Part shown: one piece after another, positions 46,411 to 55,804 of the stretch
Layout: each line of letters starts with the position of its first letter
How positions within the stretch are numbered: the first letter of the stretch is position 1
Assembly: GCA_902625845.1 (NCBI GenBank)
Contig: CACOCT010000001.1
Coordinates: 83,325-147,324 of the forward strand
Direction of reading: 5' to 3'
DNA from: an uncultured Prochlorococcus sp.
Lineage (GTDB): Bacteria; Cyanobacteriota; Cyanobacteriia; PCC-6307; Cyanobiaceae
DNA length: 64,000 nt
The notes under the pieces: generated by a model
Database searches by the model: none
What the model was told of the DNA's origin: nothing
Seen by the model: the letters and a program-made list of their open reading frames with translations, nothing else
Program-made: the position numbers and the translations under genes

Positions 46411-46974
46411 TCTACTACGTCTTGATCTTGGAAGATTCCTTGTTACAGAAATTCTTTTATTATAGGATTTCTGATCTAAATGAGATTCGTCTTCCTTTTG
46501 AACAGGTCTTTTCCATTTATTTGTCTGAAAAAATGAGTCTTCTTCCCAATCCTGATTAGAGTGATCCTTTGAAGGAGCAAGTTTCTTTTGTTGATCGATA
46601 ATTTTATCTTTTAATCTTAAAGATATTGCCTCTAAAGGCCTCTTAACATGGAATGAAAAATCTTCTTCAGCATCACCTCCTCTCCTGAATGTTTTAAATT
46701 CTTTTTCATCCATATTAATATCGTAGTTGTTCCCTTCTTCAAAATCATCTTCAAAAAAAGAATCCATTTTATCTGTCACCCAATTACCAACATTCCTAAC
46801 ATTTCTTCGAGAAAACTCTCTAAAACTAGATTTCTTTCTTGTCCCAGGTCTGGCACCAGAAAAGCCATCAGCAATTTGTTTTCCTGCTTCAAAAAACTGA
46901 TCAATTTTCTTATCAAAACTTTCTCCATCAAATCTATTATTTAATTTTCTTCTTGATGATCTCATATTAATCAT
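46405..46974 (-). CDS. conserved hypothetical, charged, likely disordered protein
   Basis: This 189-aa protein is dominated by charged residues. Arg-rich ends (MRSSRRKLNNR and NLPRSRRSRL) flank an acidic middle (DSFFEDDFEEGNNYD). FSGARPGTRKKSSFREFSRR and a segment LEAISLRLKDKI look structured or conserved. No enzyme motif, signal or TM segment is seen. The Arg-rich ends suggest nucleic-acid contact, which is only inference. ATG at 46974 is used; MINMRSS has a second Met at residue 4 that could equally be the start. Confidence 0.65.
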   Translation of the reverse strand: MINMRSSRRKLNNRFDGESFDKKIDQFFEAGKQIADGFSGARPGTRKKSSFREFSRRNVRNVGNWVTDKMDSFFEDDFEEGNNYDINMDEKEFKTFRRGGDAEEDFSFHVKRPLEAISLRLKDKIIDQQKKLAPSKDHSNQDWEEDSFFQTNKWKRPVQKEDESHLDQKSYNKRISVTRNLPRSRRSRL

Positions 46975-47081
46975 ATTTTAAACATAAATTACTTCAATAG
47001 ATTTGAAGATTCAAATTTATAAACAAAATAAAAATATTTAATCATCTCTCAAACACTATTAAACATTTTTCATTCCATTTA

Positions 47082-47569
47082 CTATATAAAAGATAAATTG
47101 CAACAATTTTTACAAGCAATATTTTTCATTCTCCGTCGATACATATAAATTAAACCACAATTGAAGACATTTTCCTTGATATGCAACTCTTTCCTTTGAA
47201 CAGGAAAAGTATGTTTAATAGTTATTTCAAAACCCTACCTAATAATTTATATCATTCATTTTATTAACAAAATTAATGCCATGAATTTCATTAGTTTTTA
47301 AAATTATATCTATCCAAGCATGTATCATTTCGTGACAAAGTGTAATTTGAATATTGCTCAAAGGCAAAGATTCTAGAATTAGCTTTGAAAACAATCTCAA
47401 AAGAGATATGGCCATTAACATTACTTCGCTTATAAAATCCTGCAGTCGTTTTCAATCTATTATCACTCCATTTAACTTTTAAAAGTGGCTCAAAATCGAT
47501 GGCTAAAGAATTTGCAAAAAAGTGATTTATTAAAGTTATGAAATAGTGGTAAAAGAGGTATAACAGCAA
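47082..47569 (-). pseudogene. SprT-like zinc metalloprotease, frameshifted
   Basis: Three frames together give one ~160-aa SprT-like protein. From about 47569: FEPLLKVKWSDNRLKTTAGFY then KRSNVNG. One frame over (to 47239): LLRLFSKLILESLPLSNIQ, then TLCHEMIHAW, the H-E-x-x-H metal site, and IHGINFVNKMNDIN. Another frame (to 47082): TIKHTFPVQRKELH, NCGLIYMYRRRMK, ACKNCC, matching the C-terminal zinc ribbon of the family, though the first Cys pair has lost one Cys. Two frame changes are needed and no ATG opens the first part. The catalytic motif is intact, so loss may be recent. SprT/Spartan-like proteins cut DNA-protein crosslinks in eukaryotes; the bacterial role is unclear. Confidence 0.78.
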
Positions 47570-47651
47570 TTATGAATATAATTTATTTTATTTTGACAAA
47601 GAAAACCAACAAAATCGATTTATTTTCTTAAAGTAAATAAAAACATTAATT

Positions 47652-48074
47652 ATGGATGCAACTTTAGTAAAAGATATTGGAGTTAAAGCACTTTTAGCTG
47701 GCGGTGCTGTACTTGTTTCATTTTGGACTTTTAATGCAGTGAAACTTGTTATAAAAGCAAGAGGTATTAATCCTCTTGTTAGAAAATTTTTTGATCAGAT
47801 AGCAGCAGGAAGGATTGATGCGGCTTATGGTTTAACTAGCAAGACATACAAAACCCATGTCAAGAGACAAGATTTCCTAAAATTCTTGGCTAGTTTAAAT
47901 TTAAATAAATACAGAAATCTTAAATCTGGCACACCTAGAATCCAAGAAGATCAAATAATTATTACTTTGAATTTAAAATCTGAAGATAAAAAAGAAGAAT
48001 TACCTTTAGATTTTACTTTTTCTCAAATTGATAATGACTGGAAAATTGATCGAATATCTAAAGCAAAAAAATAA
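47652..48074 (+). CDS. membrane-anchored NTF2/SnoaL-like small protein
   Basis: This 140-aa protein has an N-terminal TM segment (about 11-32, VKALLAGGAVLVSFWTFNAVKLV) and a soluble domain. FFDQIAAGRIDAAYGLTSKTY is the typical opening of an NTF2/SnoaL-like cone fold, followed by beta strands up to LDFTFSQIDNDWKIDRI. Such domains bind ligands or partners without obvious catalytic residues. It lies 14 bp before ligA on the same strand. Confidence 0.7.
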   Translation: MDATLVKDIGVKALLAGGAVLVSFWTFNAVKLVIKARGINPLVRKFFDQIAAGRIDAAYGLTSKTYKTHVKRQDFLKFLASLNLNKYRNLKSGTPRIQEDQIIITLNLKSEDKKEELPLDFTFSQIDNDWKIDRISKAKK

Positions 48075-48088
48075 ATAATTTTTTAATT

Positions 48089-50158
48089 GTGAACTTAGAA
48101 ATTAATAAATCAAGAATAATAGAATTAAAAAAGATAATAGATAATGCCAACTATGCATATTACACTTTAGATATGCCAGAGATTGAAGACTCAGTCTATG
48201 ACAGTTTATATAAGGAATTAATAAAAATTGAAGAAAAATATCCAAGCTTAAAAACTATAGACAGTCCAACAAATAGATTAGGCGGAAAAATTTCTGATGG
48301 TTTTGAAAAATTAATCCATACAATTCCTTTATATAGTTTGGATAATGCCTTTAATTCTAAGGAAGTAAATAATTGGCTAATAAAAATAGAAAAATTATTA
48401 AGTCAAGATAGAGATAGCTCTGCTACGAAAAATCTTTTAGTTGCTGAATTAAAAATTGATGGTAATGCTTTGGCTTTAAAATATCAAAACGGTGTTTTAG
48501 TGAGTGCAGCCACCAGAGGAGATGGGCAAGAAGGAGAAGATATAACAATAAATGCGAAGAGGATAAGATCAATTCCTTTGAGACTGAGAATTAATGATCC
48601 TCCTGAGATACTAGAAATCAGAGGAGAAGCATTTATCTCTAATAATTCCTTTCAGGAAATAAATGCTTACAGAGAATCAAAAGGAGAACAATTATTTGCT
48701 AATCCAAGAAATGCTTGCGCAGGTTCCTTAAGACAATTAGACCCTAAGGTCGTTTCAAAAAGAAATCTTGATTTTTATGCTTATCAAGTACACTTTCCCA
48801 ATAACCCTATATTTAAAAAAAAGTATAATAATCAGTGGGCTAGATTAGAATTTTTGAAAGATTGCGGTTTTAAGATAAATTTACATTCAAAATTAATAAA
48901 TAACATTGCAGAGCTTGAAAAATATTATGAGTTCTGGAAAAAAGAAAGAAATAAAATTAATTTTGATACAGATGGAATAGTTATCAAAATTAACGATATA
49001 AAAAATCAAGAAATTTTAGGGCATACACAAAAGGCTCCAAGATGGGCTATCGCCTTAAAATTTCCAGCAGAGGAAATAACTACAAAAATTCAAAGTCTCA
49101 GCTTTCAAGTCGGCAGATCTGGAGCTATCACACCTGTTGCAAATTTTGAGGAAGTACAATTAGCAGGTACAAAAGTTTCGAGAGCAACTTTACACAATAT
49201 TGAGAGATTTGAATATTTGGATATACATTATTCTGATACTATAATTGTTAGAAAAGCAGGTGAAATAATACCTGAAGTTGTAAAGGTAATAAAAGAATTA
49301 AGAATAAATAATTCAGTAAAAATCAAATTTCCAGAATTATGCCCCTCTTGTGGCTGCAAGCTTGAAAAAATACCTGCAGAAGCAACAATTAAATGTATCA
49401 ATAGAAATTGTGAAGCAATCTTAAAAGGACTATTAAAACATTGGGTTAGTAAATCTGCAATGAACATTGATGGATTAGGTGCCAAAATCATTGAGCAACT
49501 ACTGGCAGCAAATTTAATTAGAAATATTTCAGATTTATATACTCTTAATTACGAAAAGCTTATAAAGCTTGAAAGAATGGGTGAGAAATCAATTCTGAAT
49601 CTTTTACAAGGAATAGAAAATTCAAAAAATCAATTATGGAAAAAGAAATTATATGGATTAGGGATTAATCATATTGGACAAGTTACAGCTAAAAATATAT
49701 GTAATAAATTTAATTGCATTGAAGACTTAAAAGAAGCAAGCCTAAATAATCCAAATAAACTTATGGAAATAAATGGAATTGGAGATGAAATAATCGAATC
49801 ATTAAAAACTTGGTTTAAATCTCAAGAAAATATTAAATTAATTAGAATGCTTCATGAAAGAGGTTTCTTCTTTCAAAATGAAATTGATGGAAATTCAATA
49901 ACTCATATTGAAAATAATGAAATTAATAAAAAAGTATTTGTCCTTACAGGAACAATGAAATCATTTTCAAGAGAACAATTAATCACTAAAATTGAAGGAT
50001 ATGGTGGACAAGTTAAAAATTCAATAAGTAAGAATATTGATTATTTAATAGTTGGAGATAAAGCAGGAAATAAATTAGAAAAAGCAAAAAAATTAGGAAC
50101 TAATATATTAAAAGAAGAAGAGCTTCTTAACCTATTATCAAAGAATCAAGAAACATGA
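48089..50158 (+). CDS. ligA: NAD-dependent DNA ligase
   Basis: Seals nicks in replication and repair using NAD. The 689-aa protein starts at GTG 48089. The adenylated Lys122 is in LKIDGNALAL (K-x-D-G). Then come SLRQLDPKV, TDGIVIKIN, the four-Cys zinc finger (CPSCGCKL and CINRNC), helix-hairpin-helix repeats and a C-terminal BRCT domain (about 608-685, VFVLTGTMKSFSREQLITKI). All domains are complete. A 50-aa frame overlaps its stop codon by ATGA. Confidence 0.98.
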   Translation: MNLEINKSRIIELKKIIDNANYAYYTLDMPEIEDSVYDSLYKELIKIEEKYPSLKTIDSPTNRLGGKISDGFEKLIHTIPLYSLDNAFNSKEVNNWLIKIEKLLSQDRDSSATKNLLVAELKIDGNALALKYQNGVLVSAATRGDGQEGEDITINAKRIRSIPLRLRINDPPEILEIRGEAFISNNSFQEINAYRESKGEQLFANPRNACAGSLRQLDPKVVSKRNLDFYAYQVHFPNNPIFKKKYNNQWARLEFLKDCGFKINLHSKLINNIAELEKYYEFWKKERNKINFDTDGIVIKINDIKNQEILGHTQKAPRWAIALKFPAEEITTKIQSLSFQVGRSGAITPVANFEEVQLAGTKVSRATLHNIERFEYLDIHYSDTIIVRKAGEIIPEVVKVIKELRINNSVKIKFPELCPSCGCKLEKIPAEATIKCINRNCEAILKGLLKHWVSKSAMNIDGLGAKIIEQLLAANLIRNISDLYTLNYEKLIKLERMGEKSILNLLQGIENSKNQLWKKKLYGLGINHIGQVTAKNICNKFNCIEDLKEASLNNPNKLMEINGIGDEIIESLKTWFKSQENIKLIRMLHERGFFFQNEIDGNSITHIENNEINKKVFVLTGTMKSFSREQLITKIEGYGGQVKNSISKNIDYLIVGDKAGNKLEKAKKLGTNILKEEELLNLLSKNQET

Positions 50159-50307
50159 CTCAAAAAAGAATTTATAAATTAATAAAAAGTCCTTGTGGAC
50201 AGGCAAAATATGAAAAATTAAGTTTAAATAAAACATTCTTTGGAAAAATAAGATTATACTGGTTTATTATTTTTGCAACAATACGTGATTTTAACCTTAA
50301 AGTTTAA
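50155..50307 (+). CDS. 50-aa small protein coupled to ligA
   Basis: The ATG overlaps the ligA TGA (ATGA, 50155-50158), typical of translational coupling, and the frame runs 50 codons to TAA at 50305-50307. The sequence is basic with one Cys (LIKSPCGQAKYEKLSLNKTF), then an aromatic hydrophobic stretch (IRLYWFIIFATI). It fills the gap between ligA and the convergent VTT-protein gene (3 bp away) exactly, which supports it as a real gene. Family not recognised. Confidence 0.5.
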   Translation: MTQKRIYKLIKSPCGQAKYEKLSLNKTFFGKIRLYWFIIFATIRDFNLKV

Positions 50308-50310
50308 ATA

Positions 50311-50910
50311 TTACTTTGATTCATTGATAATTTCATTGGAGTATTTTGATAGAAAATAAATGATCAAAGAGGTAGAAATAATACTAATAAAAGTAGTAAA
50401 CAGGTTATTATTTAATCTTAAATTAAAGATATCGCTTAAATCATTCAAAAGTGATCCAACAGAACAATAAAGAAAAGTTCCTGGAATTATACAAATTAAA
50501 CTAATTGAAAAATCTTTGTAAGTTATATTATTTAAACCATAAAAGTAATTTAGGATGCTAAATGGAAATAAAGGAGATAACCTTGTCAAAACAATTAATT
50601 TCAAACCACCTTTTTGGATAATATTTTCTAATAAAGATAATTTTGGATATTTATTAATCATATCCAATACTTTTTTGGAAAGAAATCTTTTTGAAATAAA
50701 AAAAGAAATAGAGGCTCCTATAAAAGCACTTATAAATACGATCACAGAACCTAAATATGTTCCATATAAATATCCTGCTGCAATGGAGAGCCATGAAGCT
50801 GGAAGAATCAAAAGTACTATAAATATATAAATAAGAACAAAAAAGAAAATTCCAAATCCAGAATCGAGATAAATAAGAATATCTAAAATATTTTCAAAAA
50901 AAGACATCAA
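50311..50910 (-). CDS. VTT/DedA-type membrane protein
   Basis: This 199-aa polytopic protein has about five hydrophobic segments. The family signature of the SNARE-associated/VTT (DedA, TMEM41/TVP38-like) group is seen in GYLYGTYLGSVIVFISAFIGASISF, ISKRFLSKK and LTRLSPLFPFSILNYFYGL. These proteins are linked to lipid flipping or membrane homeostasis; the substrate here is unknown. Its start overlaps the valS stop by 4 bp, so it is translated after valS. Confidence 0.85.
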   Translation of the reverse strand: MMSFFENILDILIYLDSGFGIFFFVLIYIFIVLLILPASWLSIAAGYLYGTYLGSVIVFISAFIGASISFFISKRFLSKKVLDMINKYPKLSLLENIIQKGGLKLIVLTRLSPLFPFSILNYFYGLNNITYKDFSISLICIIPGTFLYCSVGSLLNDLSDIFNLRLNNNLFTTFISIISTSLIIYFLSKYSNEIINESK

Positions 50911-53666
50911 CTCAACATTTCTAATTTTTTGGAGATTGAATTTGACTTAGCTGTTGCCTCTTTTAATTTAGATTTACATTCATCTACAACATTTTTTGGT
51001 GCCTTATTAATAAAATTTTTATTCAAAATTCTATTATTTAAGACTTTTATATCTTCATTAGCTTTTGACTGATCTTTTAAAAGTTTTTCTTTTAAAAATT
51101 CCAAATTAATAATACCTTCAAATGGTAAATAAACTTCGAGATTCCCAACTATTCCTGAGAAAGACTTTGCAAAATCTTGTTTGCGAAACTCATCTTGTTT
51201 AAGAATATTTATATCTGATGCTTTAGTAATCAACCTAATATCTTCACTCATCTTTTTAACAAATTCTAATAATTTGATATCATCTGAAACTAAAAAAATT
51301 GAAATCTGTTGGGCAGGTTTTAGTCCTAGTTCAGCCCTTAGATTTCTTATTAATCTAATGATTTCAAATAACTTATCAAAAGATCTCTCAAGATTATCAT
51401 CTAAGTATTTTTCATCTATACTTGGCCATCTTTGAAGAGATAGTAATTTATCATCAATTCCCACATGCAAAGAATGCCAAAGTTCCTCTGTTAAATGAGG
51501 CATAAAAGGATTCATCATAGTAAGAATATTATCTAACATTTCTTTTAACAAATTCTCAGATAATATTCTATTTTTAAATTCTGGGTTATTAAATCTGAGT
51601 TTTTGAAACTCAAGATACCAATCACAATAATCATTCCAAGCAAACTCATATATCAATTTTGCGGATTCACCTAGTTTATAGTTAGATAAAAGGTTATACA
51701 TTTCTTTTTTGGTCCTATTTGATTTTGATAATATCCATTGATCAGTTAGATCGAGTTGACCATCCACATAATCACTTTTCTTGAGTTCAACTTGTGAAGA
51801 AGAACTATTCATTAGTACGAATTTAGTAGCATTCCAAAGTTTATTTGCAAAATTTCTTGATGCTTCAACAGTAGAAGATGTTTTATTTTTCCTATCATAA
51901 TCAAGCCTGATATCTTGACCTGCCCCTGCAACTTCTCTCACAAGAGCGAAGCGCAATGCATCTGAGCCATAATTATTAATTAATAAAAGTGGATCAATGC
52001 CGTTACCTGCACTTTTGCTCATTTTTTTATTATTTTCATCTCTAACTAAGCCATGGATATAAACATCATGAAATGGAATCTTTGAAGTAAATACATTACC
52101 CATCATCGTCATCCTCGCAACCCAGAAAAAAATAATATCAAAGCCTGTTACCAAGACACTATTCGGATACCATTTTTTAAAATCCTCATCATCAACATTT
52201 GGCCAGCCCAATGTTGAAAAAGGCCATAAACCACTTGAAAACCAAGTATCTAATACATCTTTGTCCCTAACTAATTTAAATTCTGAACCAAATTTTTCAC
52301 TCGCATTGTTTAAAGCCTCTTTCTCATTACGTGCGATTATATAAGGGGTATTTTGAGTTATTGTTTCATCAGGAGTTTGTAAAACGTACCATGCTGGTAT
52401 TCGATGCCCCCACCACAATTGACGACTAATACACCAATCATTAATATTTACTAACCAATCTTTGTATACTTTCTGCCATCTCTTAGGAATAAAATTGGGT
52501 TGTTCTAAATTATTTTTTTCTAAGCATTCTCTAGAAATATTATCCATTTTTAAAAACCACTGTGTTGATAATAAAGGTTCAATTGGGACCTTCCCCCTAT
52601 CAGAGAAAGGCACAGTATGTTTGTATTCTTCAATTTTAGTTAAAAGTCCGATTGAATCTAATTCACTAATTATTTGCTTTCTGGCTACGTATCTATCTAG
52701 GTTTTGAAATTTACCTGCATTATCATTTAAGGTACCATCTTTATTCATAATATTGATCTGTTTTAAATTATTTCTTTTACCAATTTCGAAATCATTAGCA
52801 TCATGTGCTGGAGTAACTTTCACACAACCAGTCCCAAATTCCATATCTACATGCGAATCACCCACGACAGGAATATCCCGATCAACGAAAGGAACCTTTA
52901 CTTTCATTCCAATAAAATTCTGATATCTTTTATCCAATGGATTTACAGCAACTGCGGTATCACCCAATAAAGTTTCTGGTCGTGTAGTAGCAACTTCAAG
53001 ATAGTTTGCGGAAGTAGAACCATTCTCGTTTAAAAGCGGATATTTAAAATGCCATAAATTTCCATCTATTTCTCTCATCTCAACTTCTAGATCACTTACT
53101 GCTGATTGGGAAGCCGGACACCAATTTACTAAATATTCTCCTCTATAAATTAACCCTTTATTATGTAAAATCACAAAGGCTTCTACAACCGCATCATTTA
53201 ATTTTTGATCTAAAGTGAATCGTTCACGAGACCAGTCAACGGAATAACCTAAGCTTTTTAGCTGAGAAATTATTTGCCCACCACTTTTTTCTTTCCATTC
53301 CCATGCTTTCTCTAAAAATTTAAGTCGACCTATAACCTCTTTCTCTAAACCATCTTTTTTAATTTGTTTCTCTAATATGGTTTGTACAGCAATTGAAGCA
53401 TGATCTGTGCCAGGCAAGCATAATACATTTTTTCCTATAAGTCGCTGAAATCTAACAATTACATCTATCAAGGCGGTATTAAAAGCATGTCCCATATGTA
53501 ATGATCCAGTAACATTTGGGGGAGGAATAACAATACAAAAAGGTTTTCCATCCTTATCTACATTTGCATTAAAAGCATCTAAATCTTGCCATTTTTTTTG
53601 CCATTTTTGCTCTATCTCTAATGGAGAATAATTCTTTAAACTGGATTCTCTTTTTGGATTATTCAT
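50907..53666 (-). CDS. valS: valyl-tRNA synthetase
   Basis: Class I synthetase charging tRNA-Val with editing. The 919-aa protein has the HIGH motif as HMGH at 57-60 (PPPNVTGSLHMGHAFN), the editing CP1 domain with TTRPETLLGDTAVAV, KMSKS as KKMSKSAGNG at about 546-555, an anticodon-binding domain, and a C-terminal coiled coil rich in Lys and Glu from about 855. A tRNA-Val gene stands only 268 bp upstream on the same strand. The VTT gene is coupled downstream. Confidence 0.98.
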   Translation of the reverse strand: MNNPKRESSLKNYSPLEIEQKWQKKWQDLDAFNANVDKDGKPFCIVIPPPNVTGSLHMGHAFNTALIDVIVRFQRLIGKNVLCLPGTDHASIAVQTILEKQIKKDGLEKEVIGRLKFLEKAWEWKEKSGGQIISQLKSLGYSVDWSRERFTLDQKLNDAVVEAFVILHNKGLIYRGEYLVNWCPASQSAVSDLEVEMREIDGNLWHFKYPLLNENGSTSANYLEVATTRPETLLGDTAVAVNPLDKRYQNFIGMKVKVPFVDRDIPVVGDSHVDMEFGTGCVKVTPAHDANDFEIGKRNNLKQINIMNKDGTLNDNAGKFQNLDRYVARKQIISELDSIGLLTKIEEYKHTVPFSDRGKVPIEPLLSTQWFLKMDNISRECLEKNNLEQPNFIPKRWQKVYKDWLVNINDWCISRQLWWGHRIPAWYVLQTPDETITQNTPYIIARNEKEALNNASEKFGSEFKLVRDKDVLDTWFSSGLWPFSTLGWPNVDDEDFKKWYPNSVLVTGFDIIFFWVARMTMMGNVFTSKIPFHDVYIHGLVRDENNKKMSKSAGNGIDPLLLINNYGSDALRFALVREVAGAGQDIRLDYDRKNKTSSTVEASRNFANKLWNATKFVLMNSSSSQVELKKSDYVDGQLDLTDQWILSKSNRTKKEMYNLLSNYKLGESAKLIYEFAWNDYCDWYLEFQKLRFNNPEFKNRILSENLLKEMLDNILTMMNPFMPHLTEELWHSLHVGIDDKLLSLQRWPSIDEKYLDDNLERSFDKLFEIIRLIRNLRAELGLKPAQQISIFLVSDDIKLLEFVKKMSEDIRLITKASDINILKQDEFRKQDFAKSFSGIVGNLEVYLPFEGIINLEFLKEKLLKDQSKANEDIKVLNNRILNKNFINKAPKNVVDECKSKLKEATAKSNSISKKLEMLS

Positions 53667-53933
53667 CTTTTAATTACTATTTGTAGCATTTAATTAATAT
53701 TTTATATTGATCAATGCCAATTAAATCAAAACAATTAATTTAATAGATAAAAACATGAATCTTAAGAATAAATAACTTAAGTAATTGGAGTTGATATTAG
53801 AAAGGACTAATTCAATTAAATGGATTAAATAACGAAATACAGGAAAAAGAAGGTTATTTAAATAATCCTGAAGTTAAAGTTTGCCTAATATTGAGATTTT
53901 TTAAGTTTTAGGAATTTAGAGTTTTTTACGAAT

Positions 53934-54004
<71 letters not shown>

Positions 54005-54114
54005 TCTTAATCCTATTCTAATAGATCAAGTGAAAAGTTTTAAATATAATTTTCAAATATTTCATGATTAAGGCAAAATTGAATTAATTAATAAAAACTT
54101 GCTTTAGGAATAAA

Positions 54115-54957
54115 ATGATCAAACAACAAACACAAGGAAATTTATATCAAAATGAATCATTAAAGAATTTTGCAGAGTTAATATCAAACATAAATTTACT
54201 TAAAAACAAAAAATATGGTTGTCCATGGCAAAATATGCAAACTCATGAAACACTTATACCTTATTTAATTGAAGAAAGTCACGAATTTATAGATTCGATA
54301 AAAAATAATGACAATGAGAATATGAAAGAGGAATTAGGAGACCTATTGCTTCAAATTATGTTGCATAGTGAAATCGGAAGAGAAAAAAATTTATTTTCTA
54401 TTAAAGATGTAATTAATTCTTTAAATAATAAAATTAAATCAAGACATCCTTATATTTTTAAAAAAAGAAAAAAAGTTTCAATTGAAGAAGCAGAACAAAT
54501 TTGGAAAGATATGAAAATAAAAAATAAATCTAATCAAACAAAAAAAGGCGTGTTATCAAATTTACAATCAGAATATTTAACACCAATTGAAGAAGCAGAA
54601 CAAATTAATTTTCAAATTGAAAAATATGGATTTAAATGGGATAACAAAAAAGAAATATTAGATAAGCTTCATGAAGAGATAGAAGAACTTAAGTTAGCGA
54701 TAAAAATTGAAGATGATATAAATATTGAAGAAGAATTTGGAGATATCTTATTCACCTTAATAAGCTTATCAAAGTATTTGAAAATAAATCCTCATAAATC
54801 ACTTAGATATGCAAATGAAAAATTCAAAAAAAGATTTTCTATAATTGAAAAAATTCTTGGTGATAAAATATTTAATCAAAGCAATCAAAAATTTCGAGAA
54901 CTTTGGACTCTAGCCAAAGAACAATTAAACAAAAATAATCAAAATGGCAAAAAATAA
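54115..54957 (+). CDS. mazG: MazG-type nucleoside triphosphate pyrophosphohydrolase
   Basis: House-cleaning NTP pyrophosphatase. In 280 aa there are two MazG domains. The N-terminal one has CPWQNMQTHETLIPYLIEESHEF and EELGDLLLQIMLHSEI, with the E-E-x-x-E/E-x-x-D metal sites; the C-terminal one has KLHEEIEELKLAI and EEFGDILFTLISLSKYL. This is the full-length cellular form, unlike the single-domain cyanophage MazG. The ATG at 54115 heads a tight run mazG-speE-speB; it overlaps speE by 14 bp. Confidence 0.93.
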   Translation: MIKQQTQGNLYQNESLKNFAELISNINLLKNKKYGCPWQNMQTHETLIPYLIEESHEFIDSIKNNDNENMKEELGDLLLQIMLHSEIGREKNLFSIKDVINSLNNKIKSRHPYIFKKRKKVSIEEAEQIWKDMKIKNKSNQTKKGVLSNLQSEYLTPIEEAEQINFQIEKYGFKWDNKKEILDKLHEEIEELKLAIKIEDDINIEEEFGDILFTLISLSKYLKINPHKSLRYANEKFKKRFSIIEKILGDKIFNQSNQKFRELWTLAKEQLNKNNQNGKK

Positions 54958-55804
54958 AATTTGGATAGATGAAATTTGCAATAATTCAAGATATGGACTA
55001 GAAGGCGACATCATCTTTAAGCATAATAGTAAATATCAAGAAATAATTATTTTAGAAACTAAAGAGTATGGTAAAGCATTGATGCTTGATGGTTGTTGGA
55101 TGACTACTGATCAAGGAGAAAAGTATTATCATGAATGCCTAGTACATCCAGCTTTAAGTAGTTTAAAAAATTACTCTAAAGTTCTTATTATTGGTGGTGG
55201 AGATGGAGGGACGGTAAGAGAGTGTCTTAAATATAAAAAAGTAAATTATTTAGATTTAGTGGAAATAGATGAAGAAGTTATAAATATTTCAAGAAAATAT
55301 CTTACAAATATAGGAGGTAAATGTTGGTCAGATAAAAGATTACATATCAATATTGATGATGGATTCCAATGGGTAAAAAAAACTCAAGATAATTATTATG
55401 ACGCAATTATTATTGATTCTTCAGATCCATCAGACTTTGCAAATACTCTATTCAGTTCAAAATTTTATAAAGAATGCAAAAGGGTTCTTAAAAAAGATGG
55501 AATATTAGCGACCCAAAGTGAATCACCAGAATCATTCAAAGAAATTCATTTAAAAATATATTTTTCATTAAAAAATATGTTCAAAAACAGTGCAACGATG
55601 TATTCTTTTGTTCCTTTTTACCCAAGTGGAATATGGAGCTGGACATTCGCCTCAGATACTGAAGATTATTTTCTCAAGCAAAATTGCATAGAGATTAATT
55701 CAATAGAAAAAAGTTGTGAAATTTGGAATTTAAAATTTCAAGAAGGGGCATTCAAAATGATGCCATCCAAAATAATTAAAGAAATTTCAATGTTAAAAAA
55801 ATGA
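54944..55804 (+). CDS. speE: spermidine synthase
   Basis: Transfers an aminopropyl group from decarboxylated S-adenosylmethionine to putrescine. This 286-aa Rossmann methyltransferase-like protein has the dcSAM loop IIGGGDGGTVRE at about 82-93, DLVEIDEEVI, and the catalytic Asp in AIIIDSSDPSDFANTLFS. YYHECLVHPAL precedes these. The start lies inside the end of mazG and the stop overlaps speB (ATGA). Position next to speB matches a putrescine-spermidine route. Confidence 0.93.
   Translation: MAKNKIWIDEICNNSRYGLEGDIIFKHNSKYQEIIILETKEYGKALMLDGCWMTTDQGEKYYHECLVHPALSSLKNYSKVLIIGGGDGGTVRECLKYKKVNYLDLVEIDEEVINISRKYLTNIGGKCWSDKRLHINIDDGFQWVKKTQDNYYDAIIIDSSDPSDFANTLFSSKFYKECKRVLKKDGILATQSESPESFKEIHLKIYFSLKNMFKNSATMYSFVPFYPSGIWSWTFASDTEDYFLKQNCIEINSIEKSCEIWNLKFQEGAFKMMPSKIIKEISMLKK

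Noticed and set aside
53770..53930. Open frame reading LNGLNNEIQEKEGYLNNPEV between valS and tRNA-Val
   Set aside because: About 36 codons with plausible composition but no start codon and no context; could be a remnant, not supported enough to list.
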